A stretch of DNA of 64,000 nucleotides from Gigaspora rosea (taxonomy: Eukaryota; Glomeromycota; Glomeromycetes; Diversisporales; Gigasporaceae). This document shows positions 25,383-37,314 of this stretch, piece by piece. Both the position numbers and the translations under genes were made by a program. The notes below the pieces were generated by a model. It saw only the letters and a list, made by a program, of their open reading frames with translations. It was not told where the DNA came from and searched no databases. Each line of letters starts with the position of its first letter. The first letter of the stretch is position 1. The DNA lies in the NCBI GenBank assembly GCA_003550325.1, contig QKWP01000273.1:160160-224159 (forward strand), given 5' to 3'.

Positions 25383-28300
25383 CTAGCTTGTGCGTGAATA
25401 TGTACATCCTTTACTAATATACTTATCTATTTCTAATTGTATCAAAAAATTTTTTAGAGGGGTGGTAGGTATTCTATCTATTCTATTAAGTGGAGGGGGA
25501 GCAGGAATAACTAAGTCATGAGTAATCTGACGAGAAGGTAGCCAGATCTCGTCGTAGATTATTTTAACTATAAGATGGTGTAATAAGGGGGAGTATTTGA
25601 TTCTATCACTTCGTTTATCAAAAGGGGCAAGCGTTGCTGTGGTTATAAATCCTAATGGTAGGCCGCGGCTAATGTGAACATTCATAAACGCTGATATGAA
25701 TTCTCTTGGATTAGTTACTTGTAGTTCTAGTTCTTATGCAAGTACTGAAATTACGTCTTTAAGTTGTGATTCTAGGGTAGAGGAGTTGCGTATACATGTT
25801 ATCAAATGGGCAATATCTTCTGGTGCAGCGTAACACCTCGGGCAGGTATAGTATGGGTATTTCTGTGGATCACGATCATAGAGGGTGAGGTGCATAGGGA
25901 GATCGTCCGCGATTAGTTTGACTTTAAAGTTTTTTATCCTTGAGACAAGGGGATCAGTACGCAAGGATAGTGGACTGATAGTGGTTTATCTTCTAAACTG
26001 AGGTACGTTAGTGTCAGCTTGATCTGAATATCATCAAATACGTTGATCCAATGTTTTATGCGGTTTTGATTTGTCCATTTGAGGTGGTTTATAATAGCTA
26101 GGATGTTTTTAGTTACTTTTTTTAGTTGGTATATGCAGGGAACAGACATGATATATGGGATAGAGAGGTTAGCTAGAAGGTGCTGAGGTATTATATCAGT
26201 ATTAAAAATCTCGTCCAGTTTGTTGGAGTGACAAAGGTCTTTATCCAACCGTACCGTGACCTGCAGATTCATCGTTGTAGCCTTGACTATTAGTAGTAAA
26301 GGTAAATAGTCCAGCTTATTAGCAATTGATCTAAGATTATACAATGGTGTTGTTATTGTTTTTTCCAGTAATTTGTGCAGCGTTGGATTGTTTACGGTCG
26401 CTTGGATCTTTGTATGTAGTAAACAAGTTGTTAATATAAATATTAATAACATTAATCCTGCATATATTGTATCAGGCCATTTATCGGTAGTACATCCTAT
26501 CGAGAAAGAGGAGCTATTAAAAGAACATATCGCCAAGGGAAGGTGTTGATTATATGTTGATCGTGGGGTAGTAGTTAGAAAAATAAATAACGTCTTTTTG
26601 TTGTTGATTTTGACTATATCCTTCCAACATTTCTGTGGTATCATCATAAAAATGTTGAGTGGTCTGCTCCTCTTTTCGTTAATAGTTAGTTTATGGTCAT
26701 TCGTTCTTGGTACGCCTCCCTTTGGTTCCATCCTATTTTTTATTGCATTTTTGATGTCTGACAGATCCGCGTGCAATATTTTTTTTAAATTGACTTTTAT
26801 TGTATATGCTCTTTCCTTGGAATGCTTGAAATAACAACTTTTTTGTTTAATTGTAGGATCCTTTAGGTCGCACCCTAAACATGCTGACAGTTTATTGTTA
26901 TCCTCCTTATAGTGTTTTATTTTCAGAACCTCTTCTGTGAGTTTACTAGCTTTCCCCAGTATAGTCATGTTCGTGATTACCCAAGGCCCATTATTTCGAT
27001 CACATTTCCTTAGGGTACAAGGATTAGGGTATATGAGTTCTGTTGAGGGGTTCGCGGTTGACCTGATTAAGTCTTGAATCTCTGTAAACCAGGCGGGAAT
27101 GCGCCCAGTTGGGATCTTCCCAATATTGTGATGAAACCCTCGCCAGTCTAAGAATTTTGAATTATTGTAGTTGAGGAATTGTTCGATATAAACTACTTCA
27201 TGTAGATTTAATTTCTCTTTTAATATGTGCGCTTTGGGGTGTTGTAGTAACATCTCGTTAATCGAAGTACCCCGATTGTTTTTTCCAGAAATCGGCCATT
27301 CATTGTGTTCATTGTAAAAAATTTGTATATTTAGTGAGTGTAGCGCTAAGATCATTTGGCAGTATAAGTTTTAAGTTGTTTATGGGGGAAAAGAGGTAAT
27401 GAGTGAAGGATTGACTGATCTGATCGAGCTGAATCTTGGAGCTCTTGGAGGCGAATTTTAAGAAAGGATCTGTCGAAGTCAATATGATTGATATTTTTTA
27501 CTATGGTCGACGATAGATGTGCTTGTTGTACTTGTGGTAAGTATTTTAAAGTGTATATATCTTGGTGATATAAGAAGGAATTTGGGAAGTTCATTGAGAT
27601 CTTTGCTTTGTTTTTTACCAGGCCAGTATATTTCCATGTTAGCAGCTCCAGCTGTTTTTGTGTAAGAAAAGCACTATATAATCTGTATGATAGTCTAGGG
27701 ATTATGACGCTATTTATTATATAAATTGCCTGTTTCTCTGTGATATGTGCTTTGTGCATTTTTGCTATACTCTGCCTAGCCTCTCTTATAATTGTCTTTT
27801 GTACTTTCGACAGACCAGGGTCTATTGAAAACCATGCTCCTAAGTATTTGAATGGTTGCGTAGGTGCTATTGCTGTTATTAGTTGCCTGTTAAAATTTAT
27901 AGATTTGTCCACTGCAGCAGAATTTGTAACTAACAGCGATTTCGTCGGGTTGACCTGTATCCCGGGAAACTTATAAAATGAGTTTGCAACTGATATGATG
28001 TCCTCTAGCTCCCTTTTACTCTGAGCCACCCACAGAGAATCGTCCATGTAGGCCATTATTGAGGTCTGTATTTCCTTCTGGTGAGGTATAGTAGGTATAG
28101 TACTGCTAAAGCCGGTGTGTTTACTGTGGATACGTTTTATTAGGGGTCATAGTATATTCTCCATAATATTGGCGAGAAGGTCTCTCCCTGATCAATACCA
28201 TCCTCTACGGAATAGGCATTGGTAGGCCCATAGTCTGTTAGAACCCGATTAGTACAGTTGGATAGGATAAAGTTTAATAGATTGATGAAGGAAGTTGAAA

Positions 28301-30734
28301 TTTTGATTCTTTTTAAGGCTTCTAATAAGGTTGGTATGTGTATTGAGTCGAAGGCCTTTGACATATCTTGTAAGAGCAGCCAAAGTCCTCTTTTGTTTGC
28401 ATGAGCGTGTTCTAGTATCGATGTAAGTTGTGAGATCGGCATCAGAGTAGATTGGAAAGGAAGTGCAGCGTAGTTCATTGGTGAAAGGACCTCATTGCGG
28501 AAAAGAATCATAGATAGGCGATTCGTAAGTAATTTGGTTAAAATTTTTCTTGTGTGTTCAATTAGAGTAATTGGTCTAGTGGTGGCGAGATCATATTCAT
28601 ATTGCTCTTTCTTAGGAATTGGCCAGATGCTTGATTGCAGCCATCGTTTCGGGACCTTTTCCCATCTTATACACGCATTTATCAATTCCAAAAGTTGGTC
28701 CAACGCTACTTTTGGTAGATGTCGTAGCATTTCATTGGAGATACCTGTAGGTCCTGGCAGTGTTGTACATGGGACAGTTGGGACATATGTTGGGACATTT
28801 TGGGACATTCTGGGACAATTTTATAAATTGAAATTACTTAAAATTTTATTAAGATAATCTAATTAAATTTTTTTAAAAATGTGTTCAGCACCTAAAAAAA
28901 TATATAATTATATATTTTTTTAAATTAATTTATTAATTATTAAGGCTTGGGACATAGTTGGGACACTTGGGACGCTGGGACGTTGGGACATTGGGACATG
29001 GCAAAAAAAGGCTGGGACAGTGAAAATGTACAACACTGGGTCCTGGTGCTTTATATATTGGCGTTTCAGCAATTATGTTGAGGAGTTCCTCTAATTCAAA
29101 GGGCGTCATTAATTGTTCGTATATCCTACTATCGATATTTGTTAGGGGGCATAATATCTTTCCTATTCCTTTTGGTAGTTTAGGTCTGGTGGGTTTTCTT
29201 TGCTCCATTTACTAAAATGATTTCTAGTAGTCTCCTTAATTTCTTTTTGGTCTGTGATAACACTATCTGGAAGTATTATTTTTTCAAAACTAATACGGTC
29301 ATTGTTCCTTTTCAAAATACTATCAATCATCCTACTCGTGTTATCTTTGAAATCATTATATTGCCTGTTGGTATAGAATTTTATACGTTCTGCTTGTTGT
29401 GCATTTTTCTCTTAGTTCCTACTTTTCCATATCGTCATTTTGAGTTCTTTTATATTTGTGACTGTGTTTTCATAGTGAGACTTGTTATCGGGTGCGACAA
29501 TAGTTGTTAGAGCTAACGGGGTTATTGAATATTTCGGCATTTGTGCTAACTATAGCGCTTTGTGCAGGTTTTTGTTTATTTCTGAGAGCAAATATGAGAC
29601 TGGACAAGGAGAGGAAGAGATGTTCACAAGTTTATGAAGGCTTTTGTTAATGTGCTTTAGGGCTATGTGTAACCTGAATGCTTTCATCGACAAGGCGTAG
29701 AAAGTTCTAGGTTTTTTGTAGATAGTCAGAATGTGTGCATCGGCTGCACGTTTAACCGCTGATGACCAAACATGCCAATGCTTGTCCAACTGGTCCAGTT
29801 GGATGATTTTCATATTCGGCAACTCACTGTTCAGTATTTGTTGGGTCTTGTTTGAAAAGTCTTCCCATTCTTGTTGTAAGGTTTTTTCGTATAAGTAGAT
29901 TTTCTGTTTCTTCTTTTTGTTTCGTGGTGCAGTAGGCATAAATCTAGTATACCAGCTGGTTGACAGAATCACGTGATCACTATCCGAAATACCAGTAGCA
30001 TTAATTAGATCTGGGGTATCCACCTCCAACAAAATGTCGGAGGAGACCCAAATATCATCTATCTGTGACCGTAGTCCTCTGCCTTGCCATGTAGGATCAG
30101 ATATTTTATGGAAGTCAAGTAGGCTACTAAGACCATTCACATTTAGATCTGAAAATATTTGTAGTTGTTTTTTCTTAGAGACTGCTTGGTTGGCGTTGAA
30201 ATCTCCCAATACTATGCTGTGCCAATTCCTAAGTTTTGCTTCTGCAACCCATATACTTATTTGTTTTTGTGTGCGGTCTGATAAATCTGGATTGTTAGAG
30301 GGCAGATATACTGCTATTATCCTAGTTCTGTTCCCTGGAAAGAGAAAGTCTATTTGTAAGGCCGTACCCGGGAAGGTATTAATATTGTGTATATAAGGTT
30401 GGACTGAGTTGTGTACCATTATAGCGGTGCCGAGACTCGCCTCTCTACTTTGCGTTGACTGAGGAATGAAGTGGGATGTAAATATGCTATAGTGTTCATT
30501 TGTTAGTGATATTGCACTGCTATTCTTTAATTTGGTCTCAGATAAGGCTGCAATATGTATGTGCTCCTGTATGCAAAATTCGATCCACGTTTGTAGTTTA
30601 GTACTATTATTAAGACCCCTTATGTTATGAGTTGTAATGTTCAATCTTTCTTTAATATTTGGAAAGTCTTTTCTATTGTCAATGGTATGTTCGGGAGTGC
30701 CCGCATTTAGTGTTATTTGATTCTCAACACTCAT
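25383..30734 (-). pseudogene. LINE ORF2: endonuclease-reverse transcriptase, broken
   Basis: The first ATG is at 30734 (MSVEN). The APE endonuclease (to about 29900) has all its signatures: THNIRGL, LSETKL, LGDFNAN, SQIDDIW and SDSDHVIL. RT blocks follow. The frame breaks at about 29550-29210, where ITDQKEIKETTRNHFSKW then leads into APGP. At 28140-28808 are GISNEMLRHLPK, RPITLIEHTRKILTKLL, DMSKAFDSI and DQGETFSP. After another break at about 28140 comes AYMDDSLWV at 28056. At 25934-27355 lies a thumb and RNase H-like segment in which acidic active-site residues are not evident. The zinc motif CPRCYAAPEDIAHLITC is at about 25800-25850, and a last frame at 25383-25685 contains IWLPSR. At least four frameshifts plus the MITE insertion break it. 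Confidence 0.88.
28758..29038. mobile_element. hAT-type MITE, GGACA family, copy 2, inside the LINE RT
   Basis: A 281-bp unit with 12-bp perfect TIRs CAGTGTTGTACA and a perfect 8-bp TSD GGTCCTGG (28750-28757 and 29039-29046). The TSD duplicates the codons for the conserved RT motif APGP. Both ends are arrays of TGGGACA-type units. The centre carries an AT palindrome (AAATATATAATTATATATTT) shared with the copy at 47062. It inserted after the LINE did. Confidence 0.95.
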
Positions 30735-32985
30735 TGATTGATTCTTCTCCAGGGTCTGGCTTTTGTGTGTTGATGGTTGGTTGGGTTGGTTCGTTCCCTT
30801 GCATAGGTGTGTCAATATCAATTTCAGCTTCCTCAAAAAGTTCCCAACTTGGCAATGGGAGGGATGTAAGCTGGAAGGCAAAGTCAGGAATTGCTTCTAA
30901 TTCTAGATTCTGTTTCAGGAAATCTATAGCCGATGGAACCTCTTCCTGGTTTGTTATTGGGAAGTTTAGTGTGGTTTGTAAATTCCTCTGTTCTATCTGT
31001 TGTTTGAGTTCTTCAACCGTGTTTGGTAGTTTGTCACCTGTCTCTTTTACATCTTTTTTGGGAATTTGAATCCAATCTTCTAGGAGTGATTGGAAGAAGT
31101 AGTGCTCTCATAGGGCTCTCGCTGCTATTGTCAGCTCGCGAGGAGTCATAATAGGTAATACTAAGTTTACTTTTTCTACTAGCTTCAGATCTGTTGGGAG
31201 TTCCGGCTTGTCAGTATAGTTAAAATTAATATATTCCTTTGGAAGAGGGTTGGGTATTGCATAGTATCTTGGTATTGCATGTAGGAAGTTTGCAAGAGCT
31301 TCCTCGTTGTCAATAGGGAAGGAGAAGGTGTCTGCTAGCGGCAGACTCTGTGGATCTTTTGGAAGGCGTTTTTTGCTAATGATGTAATCATTTGGTAGAG
31401 TCTTAAATGCGTAAACTGCTCTTAACTTCTTAATGTGCTCCTTAAAATGCTCTGCATCCTGTGGATAAAACGGAAAGATCTCTTTAAGTCGTGGGGTAAG
31501 TTCTTGTGGCGTTGGTGGGAGTGGCATTTTCTTTGGTGGTAATTCAAAGTATGACTCTGGAAGATCCTTGAAGATATAGAACTTTCGCAATTCCTCCTTA
31601 TATCCCCAAACTTTTTTAAGGTCTGCTCGAACAGTAATTGGAAACATCTTCCGGGTTGTTTCATTAAGCCATCCAGGGTGCTCTGGGAGTGGAGTTCTGT
31701 CGTCTGCAAAGTATGTATCAGGTAACCTGTCAAAGGCAAAAACCTGTCTAAGAGCTATTACCGCTGCTCTTACTCGTCTACGATCTGTCAGGGGCAACTC
31801 AAATAGTAGAAGGTTCTTAACTTGATCTTCAATTTCTCGTGGATGGTCTGGTAGTGCAATGAGCATTTCCGTTTTAGCTTCCTCGATTGCTCCTTTAATG
31901 GTATTAAAGTCCATTTTAATTTCTATCTTGGCGAAGCCAACCAGGTACATAGTGTACCTAGCGATTTCGACCGAGTCTAGCCTAGTGAACTCCCCATTTG
32001 TCCAGAAATCTATAGCTAATTTCTTCCTAAGCATATCAGTAAGTTGGTCTCTGTTCTCTCTATTAATCATATGGGCATTATGCATTTGTTTATATTTGCG
32101 TGTTGCTTCTTCTATAAGATCCATGAATTCTTGCTGATGTTGTGGCCGGGTATCGTGTCTCCTAGTGAATGTGCAAAAGAAGGCTCGGTCCCTATGTTTG
32201 AGTTTCAGTCCAATTGCTTGTGGAATTTTTATCTGTGTTGGTTTGGTTCGTAGCTTGTGTTGTATTAATGCTTTAAATTTGGTCAGATCTAAAAAAGCTG
32301 CTAATATCTCATCTCGGTTCCATGCATTTTTATCGAATGCTGTTTCTTTTGCATTTGATAATGCAGATCTTACACATACTATCCATTCCTTGATTAATTT
32401 GATTAGATCTGGGTGTTGATTCTGGTTAGGTTTTCTTGGTCCAGTTACTGCGTAACTGTATAATTTCCGGTTTCTTCCTGCATTGTCTCCCCCGTCTGAT
32501 ATCATATTTATTGAAGCTTCCTTATGATTCGAATCTAGATCCATACCATCAATAGTATCGGCCGGTGCACGTGATTGTTGAACGGGTTCTTGGTGCTGGG
32601 GCACCTGTTGTACTATGTGGATTAGGTTCAGCTCTGATTGGTACCCTAATTGATATTCAATTTCTGTCAAAGTGTGGGTTTCTTTTATTTTTGGTAATGC
32701 ACCAGGTGCTTTGCTCGGGCCCTGTTTAAAAGTAGTTTGTTTTGATTCTATGTTTATCGATGATGTCATTTCTGCATTTTGAGGGGGTGAACTGACTTTG
32801 CCACTTTTTTCATTTTTTTCATTTGAGTTTTGGAGAATGGCCGGGGTTCTTTTAATATCATTTATAGTGGGGTCTGGGAGGTTCTGCTTACAGATTTTCT
32901 TTGTAACATGTTGCTCATTGTCATACTGTTCATCTGGCAGATCAGTTTCTATGTGGCTCATAGGTAGCCTAGTTGGCTCACTCAT
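30724..32985 (-). pseudogene. LINE ORF1: tandem-repeat protein with one in-frame TGA
   Basis: The frame is open from about 33132 but the first ATG is at 32985 (MSEPTRLPM). 625 codons lead to a TGA at 31108-31110. The same frame then stays open for 127 codons to a TGA at 30724-30726, overlapping the ORF2 ATG (30734) by 11 nt. The N-terminal third is polar and Pro/Gln-rich. The C-terminal part holds at least four ~55-60-residue units of the form FP--------LR--YAF--LP--YF-----LP--P--L. Beyond the TGA a further unit (FPITNQEEVPSAIDFLKQ...AIPDFAF...LPLPSWELF) follows, with a coiled-coil-like VEELKQQIEQRNLQ. There is no zinc knuckle or RRM that I can see. Known LINE ORF1 proteins bind RNA; that role here is inferred from position. 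Confidence 0.75.
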
Positions 32986-33266
32986 ATCTGTGCTTTCATC
33001 ATACCGTGTTGCCGACCTAGTCGGCAACAAAGGGTTGAATATAGCAGATGTGCCGAGTACTATTGACCTTTTCCTTTTCCCTATGTTATCTAGTGTCCAA
33101 GAGAGTCGTAGGGTACGATCTAGGTCCTTCACTTAGTTATCTGTGTTTGTTATATGCCTTTCTCTTTCCTGCTGTGCGCTGTTTTTTGTTTACTTAGGGA
33201 TTTACAGATGTACGGGAAAGAGTTTTTTTTAATATTAGCATATTTTAGTTATGCTAGTGCTATTTT

Positions 33267-33561
33267 GATGTAACAATATATTATTTATTTATTGTATTAT
33301 ATAAATATGTAATTTTACTACTTGGAACAGAACTAAGAAACTCTATTTATAGGCCCTCCACAACAATATTTGAATACAACTATAAATTTTAATCTATCAT
33401 AGATTCGAATTATCATAAAGTTTTGTGAAGTTCTTGATTTTATATGATTCACAAAAAAAAAAGTCATCACTCTGGGTTAGATTTGCATATATATATAGAT
33501 ATGAAAAGTCATTATGATTAATTAATTCGACCCCTAATAAACTTGAAAAACTTCCAAATTT
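33267..33561. repeat. triplicated locus, copy A (right part beyond the LINE)
   Basis: Collinear with copy C at about 61110-61402: TACTTGGAACAGAAC, AAACTCTAT-TATAGGCC, TTTTGTGAAGTTCT, TCACTCTGG-TTAGATT and CCAAATTTAG. Homology stops at CCAAATTTAG in both, which marks the right edge of the duplication. Confidence 0.85.
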
Positions 33562-33708
33562 AGGTATTCATTACACAAACCAATCAAATTTGATAAATCT
33601 GACAATGCAAACAAAAATATAATAAAAAATGACAGTCTAAATCTATGTTAGAATATTAATAAAAAAATACCAAGAAGGAAATTTTATCTTTATATTTGTA
33701 TCTAATCC

Positions 33709-35095
33709 ATATGGGCTGATTCACGGAATTGCTAATATCTCTTGATCTACTGACACGATTAGAATGATTTCTACCAAAATGTTCGTCTTGATGAGACAAT
33801 TCTAACGAGCACAAAATGCTAAAATCCAATCACAGGATCCCAAGAACACTCAAGTTTTGTGTGATTTTAATACTGTAATATTTTTCGAATTACTATGAAA
33901 ATGCCTTTAATATTGAATATAGTAACTTGTGATCTACTAATCTGTTTTGGGCAATTTAGCCACCAAAATGATCGCCTCAATGCGACGATTCTAACAAGCC
34001 CTAGATCATTTAACCCTGATCACAGGAACCTGAGATTATTAAGGATCAGTATAATGTAGACAATCAACTAAGAAATGTGTTTTTATATGTAAAACCCATT
34101 TCTTAGTTAATTGTTTACATCGTACTGATGCTTAACAATCTCAGGTTCTTGTAATCGGGGTTAAATGATTTTGGACTTGTTAGAATTGTTGCATCAAACC
34201 GGTCATTTTGGTGGTTAAATCACCCAAAACAGATCAGTAAATCACAAGTTATTTAACATTAAAGTGTTTTTATAGTATAGTCTGGTGCAAAAAGATTTGT
34301 ACCTCAAATAGCTCTGATTTAAATATTTTTTGTACAAATTAATTTTTGATTTTTTTAATTTAATATACTTATTAGATTACCGGATTAATAAAAATAAAAT
34401 TATTTTGATTATTTTATTGATAAAATAAAAAAATTTATTAATAGTAACTTTTTTTAACAATTTTTACTATAATTTGCTATAGTAATCTATAGTAATTTAT
34501 ATATACTCATATATAGTAAAAAAAATCAAATTAACTTACTTTAAAGCTTAATTTCTTTACAACTAGTAATTCAATTTTGCTCAAATTTTAACCATATCTT
34601 TATTATATGCACATTAATGCACTTGCATAGTACAAGCTCATAGAACTGCATATTGGTTGCGAAAATATTTAAAATATCTTTTTTTTTTAAAAAAACATTT
34701 TTCAATTTTTTTTTGAATACAGCAAATTGTACATGCAAAATTATTAAAATAAAACAATGTTAAAACAATAAAAATAATATAATAAGTTAGATTAAAACCT
34801 ATTTTATTTGATATTAAAAAATTTTCAATAATTAATCAAAAATATAAAAACTTTTACTAAGAGCTAAAATTACAAAACTTTTTGAGATACAAATCTTTAT
34901 GCACTGGACCATAATTCGAAAAAATACTATTAAAATCACACAAAACTTGAGCATTCTTGGGATCCTGTTATTGGATTTTAGCGATTTTGTGCTCATTAGA
35001 ATTGTCTCATCGAGATGAACATTTTGGTAGCTAAATCATCCTAATTGGGTCAGTAGATCAAGAGATATTAGCAATTCTATAAATTAGCCCATATA
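33709..35095. repeat. large fold-back element with a Tc1/mariner MITE in one arm
   Basis: A near-perfect palindrome. The left arm starts ATATGGGCTGATTCACGGAATT and the right arm ends with its complement (AGCCCATATA). The inner loop centres at about 34095 (CTAAGAAATG...CATTTCTTAG). Each arm contains the block GATCTACT...CCAAAATG...GACAATTCTAACAAGC. Without the 634-bp insertion the element is about 750 bp. Related sequence recurs at 44200-44930 and 46290-46740. Confidence 0.8.
34278..34911. mobile_element. Tc1/mariner-type non-autonomous element
   Basis: 634 bp flanked by TA (34276-34277 and 34912-34913). The left end TAGTCTGGTGCAAAAAGATT pairs with the complement of the right end TGGTCCAGTGCATAAAGATT, and pairing continues through TTTGTA-CTCAAA. 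The opposite arm of the enclosing palindrome has the intact empty site CATAGTAATTCGAAAAA, so the insertion is precise. No open frame. Confidence 0.88.
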
Positions 35096-35584
35096 CTTAG
35101 CCTAATTAGGGCCCCTGAATACTGATATATTATATATATAAATCTTCGTCTTCAAATCTTATATAGGTGTACAAAAAAATTTTATTATAGAAGTGTACAT
35201 TGGCTTAAAGTTATATATTTAATGTACAACAAAAGTTTAATATAAGTTTTTATACTTTAATAAAGTGTACAATAAAGCAAAATTTATTATTAAGCTAATG
35301 TATGATAAAGATTTAAATATTTAAGTTTATTTTTTGGAATTTTTTGGATATTTTCTCAAAGTTTCATCCTAATCTTGCTTGTAATTTGCATTTATTCATT
35401 TTTTATTTAGAACTTTTTAGAATGAAATATTATATATATAACACCATGTTACATATTGCACTGTATCACATGTATTACATGCTTCAATTTGGCATATAAA
35501 TTTTGATGTCACATGATTTTGATTATCTATAAATGTTGATTGACAACATGTGATTTTGATTATCTATAAATATTGAAATAACTA

Positions 35585-36330
35585 TTGACCTTTTTTCGCT
35601 TACGAAAGCATTGGGTAGTTTTCGCTTTTATAAGGTGTTGGGTGGCTTTTACTATTTACAAAGTGTTGGGTGGCTCTTTCCATTTACAAGTATTTCTTTT
35701 ACAAAGGTAGATGGCTTTTCTTTAGTCAAGGTGCTGGCATTTTTTTTTTGAATCGTGGTGTAGTAAAATGGTAGTCGCTGAATTTCTTTAATGGCACTTC
35801 TTGTTTTTGCAACAATGCCAGGTGTCTTATTGCTCTGCGAAGACGTTACGTGGCTCTTTTTTTCCTTACAAGTGTCTGGTAGTTCATCTCGCTTTGATCA
35901 AGACATCAGTTTTTTTTTTTTGATTCGCAAGTGTAGTGAATAGTAGGCACTGATTTCTTTAGTAATTTTTGCCTTTACAATACCAAGTGTCCTTGCACTT
36001 TACGAAGGTATTACATGGCTCTTTATTTCCTTTACAAGGTGCCTGACAGGTGGCACTTCCAGCTTTATAAAGGTGCTAAGTGATTTCACTGCAGGTAGCT
36101 TTTTTTTTGCCTTATAAAGGGTTGTGTAGTTTTCGCTTTAATTAAAGCGTCAGGTAGTTTTTTGCATTTATAAATATGTTTGGTAATTTGTTATTAATGA
36201 GTTTTTTACTTTTACAAAGATTGAGGCAGCCTTCTTACTTTTATAAAGGTGCTGGGTGGCTTTTTGGCTTTTAACGAAAACTTTGTGTAGCATTTTTTGA
36301 ACCTTTATAAGGTTATTGTGTGATTTTCTA
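35585..36330 (+). repeat. degenerate minisatellite, ~35-45-bp unit
   Basis: More than a dozen diverged units built on TTTATAAAGGTGCTGGGTGGCTTTT or TTTACAAGGTG-C-GGTGG-TT. It lies directly before the hAT element and the MULE remnant, so it may be the subterminal array of the MULE or an independent satellite. Confidence 0.7.
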
Positions 36331-36502
36331 ATTGAAGCGTCGAATTGAAGTATTAGTGGTATGTATATTATGGTGTTTATGTTCATAAGAATATTTTCAC
36401 TGAATTTGACTTAACTTTATTTTTAGGCGTCGTAATTCTTTTTTGCAGTTGTATTTCTGTGCGGATATCACTTTTAGCCTTTCTCCTAATCTTTATTCTA
36501 AA

Positions 36503-37294
36503 TAGGCCTCCGCATGGACTGAGTAGGGCCGGGTAATGGAAATACCCTAGCCCTACCCATTTGTGTAAGGGCTTGACTTCCAAGCTCTTACCCTTACCCT
36601 AGGGCTTAGAACTCAATGCCCTAGCCCAGTTCTCAAAGCCCGTGGGTACCCACGGGCTTTTATTGACCAGTCGTACCTATGCTTTTCGATGCATTAAACT
36701 TGAATAATTTATTTATTTCAAATACTTAGATTAATAATACACTAAATTTGTGAATATTCTTGTAACTGATTTGATCTAAATGACCCAAAACTGATCTGGT
36801 TATAGTATTTAGTATATGGGTCATAACCCATATAATAAATTTACTATAGCTAGATAGATCAGTTTGGGTCATTCAGATCAAACCCATTAGGAGCATTGAA
36901 ATATCTTATCTTAAATATTTAAGACTAATTATTTTTTATGCAATAGATTAGTGTTCTTTATACTCAACCTAAAGTTATAAAGTTCACAAATTGATAGTTA
37001 CCGGTATTTCAATAAACATTCTTTATTTCACATACTTCTTAAATAAAATAGGTATCAGGTATGGATCGACATTAACATACATTAGCCAATTATATGAGCT
37101 AATATTCACGTGAAATATGTATAACGGGTACTCGCAGTACTACCCTCGCCCTACCCGTCTGTGTAAGGGCCCATGTCTCAAGCCCTTACTCTTACCCTAG
37201 GGCCTGGGATTCAATACCCTAAATACCTTAGCCCGGCCCTTTGTGGTCCTACCCGCGGGTACCCATGGGTAGCTCAGGCCCATGCGGAGGTCTA
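36503..37294. mobile_element. hAT-like element with GGGTAGGG subterminal repeats
   Basis: 792 bp. The left end TAGGCCTCCGCATGG pairs with the complement of the right end TAGACCTCCGCATGG. The 8-bp flanks ATTCTAAA (36495-36502) and ACTCTGAA (37295-37302) match at six positions, both differences being transitions, consistent with an old hAT TSD. The two ends carry many CCCTACCC/GGGTAGGG and CCCTTACCCTAGGG units. No transposase frame. It sits just before the MULE coding remnant. Confidence 0.7.
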
Positions 37295-37314
37295 ACTCTG
37301 AACAATTACGATTT

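Larger units (their letters stand above)
25225..33250 (-). mobile_element. ~8-kb LINE (APE endonuclease, RT, RNase H-like remnant)
   Basis: A non-LTR retrotransposon on the minus strand, 5' end at 33250, 3' poly(A) as a T run ending at 25236. It is flanked by a ~16-bp direct repeat ATGCTAGTGCTATTTT (25209-25224 and 33251-33266), as expected from target-primed reverse transcription. Copy C has the empty site (about 61091-61110: AATGCTAATGCTATTATTAT). Order: short 5' leader, ORF1 with a tandem-repeat protein, ORF2 with APE endonuclease, reverse transcriptase with YMDD, a degraded RNase H-like segment and a C-terminal CPRC...H...C zinc motif. It looks full-length. ORF2 carries several frameshifts and a nested MITE (28758-29038), so it is now dead. 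The clade is not fixed; RNase H plus APE suggests the I/Tad group. Confidence 0.92.

Noticed and set aside
26598-32419. several plus-strand frames across the LINE
   Set aside because: Antisense shadows of the minus-strand ORF1 and ORF2.
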